Of a DNA stretch of 64,000 bases, positions 61,849 through 64,000 are shown one piece after another. The notes beneath the pieces are model-generated. The model was given only the letters and a program-made list of their open reading frames with translations. It was not told the origin of the DNA and did not search any database. The DNA comes from Rebecca billardiae RCC1528 (taxonomy: Eukaryota; Haptophyta): NCBI GenBank assembly GCA_965240325.2, contig OZ251222.1, positions 4,278,001 to 4,342,000 of the forward strand, in the 5' to 3' direction. The translations under genes were made by a program, and so were the position numbers. How positions within the stretch are numbered: position 1 is the stretch's first letter; each line of letters begins with the position of its first letter.

Positions 61849-64000
61849 TCACGCGCGCGCGTGCGGCACGCGCGCGTATCGCAGCAGCACGTTGGGCTCG
61901 GCCGCGACGAGCAGCTCGGCGCCGTCCGGCGAGAGCGCGACGCCCTCGGGCTGCTCGGCGTGCACGGCCGCCATACTCACCACCGTGCCGTTCAGCGTGA
62001 GCCGCACCGCCACCCTCGCCTCCTGCGACAGCAGCACCAGCGTGCGCGACGCGTCGTCAAACGTGAGGCCGGCGATGTCGGTCACGTTGAGCGGCCGCAG
62101 CACCGCCTCCGCGTCGAAGAGGTCGTCGACGTGCACGGCGAGCTCGTCGTCCCCGGGCTCGGCGCCGCCGCCGCGCGCGTCCGCCGCGGGCAGCGCCACG
62201 CGCAGCACGCGCATCGGCCCCTTCTCCACCGCCGCGTACGCGACGCCAGTCGCGCGGTCGAACGCGAGGCCCTCGATGCCCGCGTTGGGCGAGGCCGTGC
62301 GCACGCCGGTGCGCAGCACGCGCACGGCGGCGCGGTCGGCGTAGTCGATGGTGGCGCGCTGCACGCCCGCGGCGTCGGCGAGCGAGGCGTTCGGCGCGGG
62401 CAGCCGCACGAGCGCGAGCGCGCGCCGCCGCTCCTCCGCCACCGCCAGGCTGCCGCCTCCCAGCCACGCCACGCCCTCCGTGTCCTCGAAGCCGCTCAGG
62501 GAGATCACGCGCAGCAGCACAGGCCCCGCGCTGCCGCACTCGGCGCCGTCGACGGAGCCGTCGGAGCCGCCGCCGCCGCCGACGGCCGCGCCGTCGAGCC
62601 ACGCCGACGGCAGCGCGGGCGCGCGCGCGCGCGGCGGGCAGCGCGGCAGCGCGTACTCGCGTAGTTGCGGCGGGGCGTTGGTCACAGCGAGCACGGACCC
62701 GCGCGCGCGCCACAGCGCCTCCGGGCCGCGGAGCACGCCCGCGCCCGGCGGCAGCAGGAGCAGCCCGGACAGGTTCTCCTCGACGCCCGGCAGCGCCCAC
62801 GAGTGCGTGAGCGCGAAGCTGGACAGCGCGGCGCTCGCCTCCGCCTCGGACGCGCCCGGCTGCGTCGAGTCGGCGCCGTGCGAGCGCGCGGCCGAGCCGG
62901 CGGCGGCGCGTGCGCGCACGCCTGCCGCGACCGCCGCCTCGGCCGTGCCCGGCGCAAACGAGCTCGGCGGCAGCGCGCCCGTCGGCCGCTCGAGCTCGGC
63001 GAGGTAGCTCCAGCCGCCGGCGTACTCGAGGAACTGCACGCGCATCCGCTCGGCGCTGATCGAGACGAGGCCGAAGCCGGGCACGCCGCCCTGCGCCAGC
63101 CTCGCGCCGGGCGCGGGCACGCCGAGCGAGGGCGGCGCCTTGGAGCCCGCGGCCGAGACGAACTGTTGCAGCCGCGCGCCGGGCGGCTTGAGGTGCTGCA
63201 GCCCGCCGTCGTGCCCGCTCAGGTACGCGGCGACGCCGCCCGCCTCGAGGATGGGCAGCAGCCGCTGCGCCAGCCAGCCCCCGTCCTCGAGCGCGCGCGC
63301 GCCCGAGCTCCAGATCGGGTGGTGACCCACCGCGAGCCGCCAGCGCGCGCTCGACGCGCCCAGCGTGCGGTTGAGCCAGTCGAGCTGCGCGAGCGCGTAC
63401 GCGCGCGCGCTGCCCGCCGCGCCGTCGCGCGCGAAGCCGGCCTCCACCTGCGCCGCGGCGGAGGGCAGCATGGGCGCCGTGTCGAGCACCACAAAGTGCA
63501 CGCTGCTCTGCGCGTGCACAAAGTCGTAGTACGGCGCGGGCTGCGCCCACTGGCCGCGCGTGCGCGCCGCCAGCCTCACCTGCGCGGCCGCGGAGCCCAT
63601 GTAGTCGCGCTCCCCCAGCGAGGAGTACCAGCGCAGCCGGTCGAGAGGCGGGTACCGGTTGTAGACGTCAGCCCAGCTGCTGCCCACCTGCGGGGCGCCC
63701 TCGGACGCGAGGCCGCTCGGGTAGAAGTTGTCGCCGGTGGAGAGCACGAACGCGGCGGCGGAGGCGCGCGCGGCCTTCGCCATCTCGATCGCCACGTCGC
63801 GCTGGCAGCACAGCCCGTCCCGCCCCCAGCCGCCCACCACCACGAACGCCAGCTCGGACGGCTCGAGAGGCAGCGCGCGCGACGCGCCGTCGTGCGAGGC
63901 GCACAGCGCGGAGTGGTTGGTGTGCCCGCGCTCGAGCTCGGCGTCGCACAGCTCGGAGGTGACCTGCGCGGCGTGGCGCACCGCGCCGGCCAGCGCGCCG
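61849..64000 (-). CDS. Purple-acid-phosphatase-like domain (degenerate) fused to SdiA-regulated-like propeller (partial)
   Basis: The frame runs off the right edge, so the N-terminus is missing; about 716 residues are visible. The first 330 follow tartrate-resistant acid phosphatase: VVVGGWGRDG, LSTGDNFYPSG, SLGERDYMG, AVGHHPIWSSG and YLSGHDGGLQHL. Compared with the family (GDWG, GDNFY, GNHD, VxGH, GHDH), the first Asp is Gly, the Asn-His of GNHD is Glu-Arg, and the second His of GHDH is Gly. Several metal ligands are therefore lost and phosphatase activity is doubtful. The C-terminal 230 residues (FEDTEGVAWLGGGSLAVAEE, IEGLAFDRATGVAYAAVEKG, IAGLTFDDASRTLVLLSQEA) match SdiA-regulated/esterase-like phytase propellers. 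It is likely secreted or membrane-bound; the leader is out of view. Confidence 0.8.
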   Translation of the reverse strand, partial: GALAGAVRHAAQVTSELCDAELERGHTNHSALCASHDGASRALPLEPSELAFVVVGGWGRDGLCCQRDVAIEMAKAARASAAAFVLSTGDNFYPSGLASEGAPQVGSSWADVYNRYPPLDRLRWYSSLGERDYMGSAAAQVRLAARTRGQWAQPAPYYDFVHAQSSVHFVVLDTAPMLPSAAAQVEAGFARDGAAGSARAYALAQLDWLNRTLGASSARWRLAVGHHPIWSSGARALEDGGWLAQRLLPILEAGGVAAYLSGHDGGLQHLKPPGARLQQFVSAAGSKAPPSLGVPAPGARLAQGGVPGFGLVSISAERMRVQFLEYAGGWSYLAELERPTGALPPSSFAPGTAEAAVAAGVRARAAAGSAARSHGADSTQPGASEAEASAALSSFALTHSWALPGVEENLSGLLLLPPGAGVLRGPEALWRARGSVLAVTNAPPQLREYALPRCPPRARAPALPSAWLDGAAVGGGGGSDGSVDGAECGSAGPVLLRVISLSGFEDTEGVAWLGGGSLAVAEERRRALALVRLPAPNASLADAAGVQRATIDYADRAAVRVLRTGVRTASPNAGIEGLAFDRATGVAYAAVEKGPMRVLRVALPAADARGGGAEPGDDELAVHVDDLFDAEAVLRPLNVTDIAGLTFDDASRTLVLLSQEARVAVRLTLNGTVVSMAAVHAEQPEGVALSPDGAELLVAAEPNVLLRYARVPHARA

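Overview
The window is nuclear DNA of a GC-rich unicellular eukaryote, most likely a secondary-plastid alga (haptophyte- or pelagophyte-like). The evidence is: short GC-rich spliceosomal introns (about 86-190 bp, typically GTGCGCG...GCGCAG) in eight genes; a tRNA-Tyr interrupted after the anticodon; eukaryote-specific families (V-ATPase subunit c'', LSm-type NatC subunit, PGAM5, HMMR-like, PPR, HPAT-like glycosyltransferase); and N-terminal hydrophobic leaders followed by basic Ser/Arg/Ala-rich stretches on likely organelle proteins. The exact clade cannot be fixed from the sequence alone.

Layout. 1-9302 (minus): a giant Ser-Pro-Pro-Pro repeat glycoprotein, open at the left edge, with globular and cohesin-like domains after the repeat. 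9616-11400 (plus): steroid-sulfatase-type arylsulfatase. 11803-11885: tRNA-Tyr. 12794-16007: a Ty1/copia LTR retrotransposon with apparently identical 290-bp LTRs, a 5-bp target duplication and an intact RT-RNase H ORF, but no gag, protease or integrase. 16.1-19.3 kb: transposon debris, microsatellites and a possible 0.9-kb inverted-repeat element. 19.3-27 kb: J-domain membrane protein, FAD amine oxidase, a DxD glycosyltransferase and an SohB-like peptidase. 27-37 kb: coiled-coil Ser/Thr kinase, NAA38/LSm, MOCS2A, PGAM5 and V-ATPase c''. 38-52 kb: hybrid cluster protein, an HMMR/RHAMM-like coiled-coil protein, a PPR protein and a kelch protein. 53.6-64 kb: membrane hybrid histidine kinase, HPAT-like glycosyltransferase, a small charged protein, and a metallophosphatase-like domain fused to an SdiA-regulated-like propeller, open at the right edge.

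Gene order is compact, with several head-to-head pairs sharing 0.1-0.8 kb. Genes do not form operons. Thematically, the Pro-rich wall protein (left) and the HPAT-like transferase (right) could be substrate class and modifying enzyme. Sulfatase, glycosyltransferase and phosphatase-like proteins add to a secretory/cell-surface flavour. HCP, SohB and PPR carry leaders compatible with plastid or mitochondrial import. Gene-poor stretches hold dispersed repeats, degenerate tandem repeats and strong hairpins.
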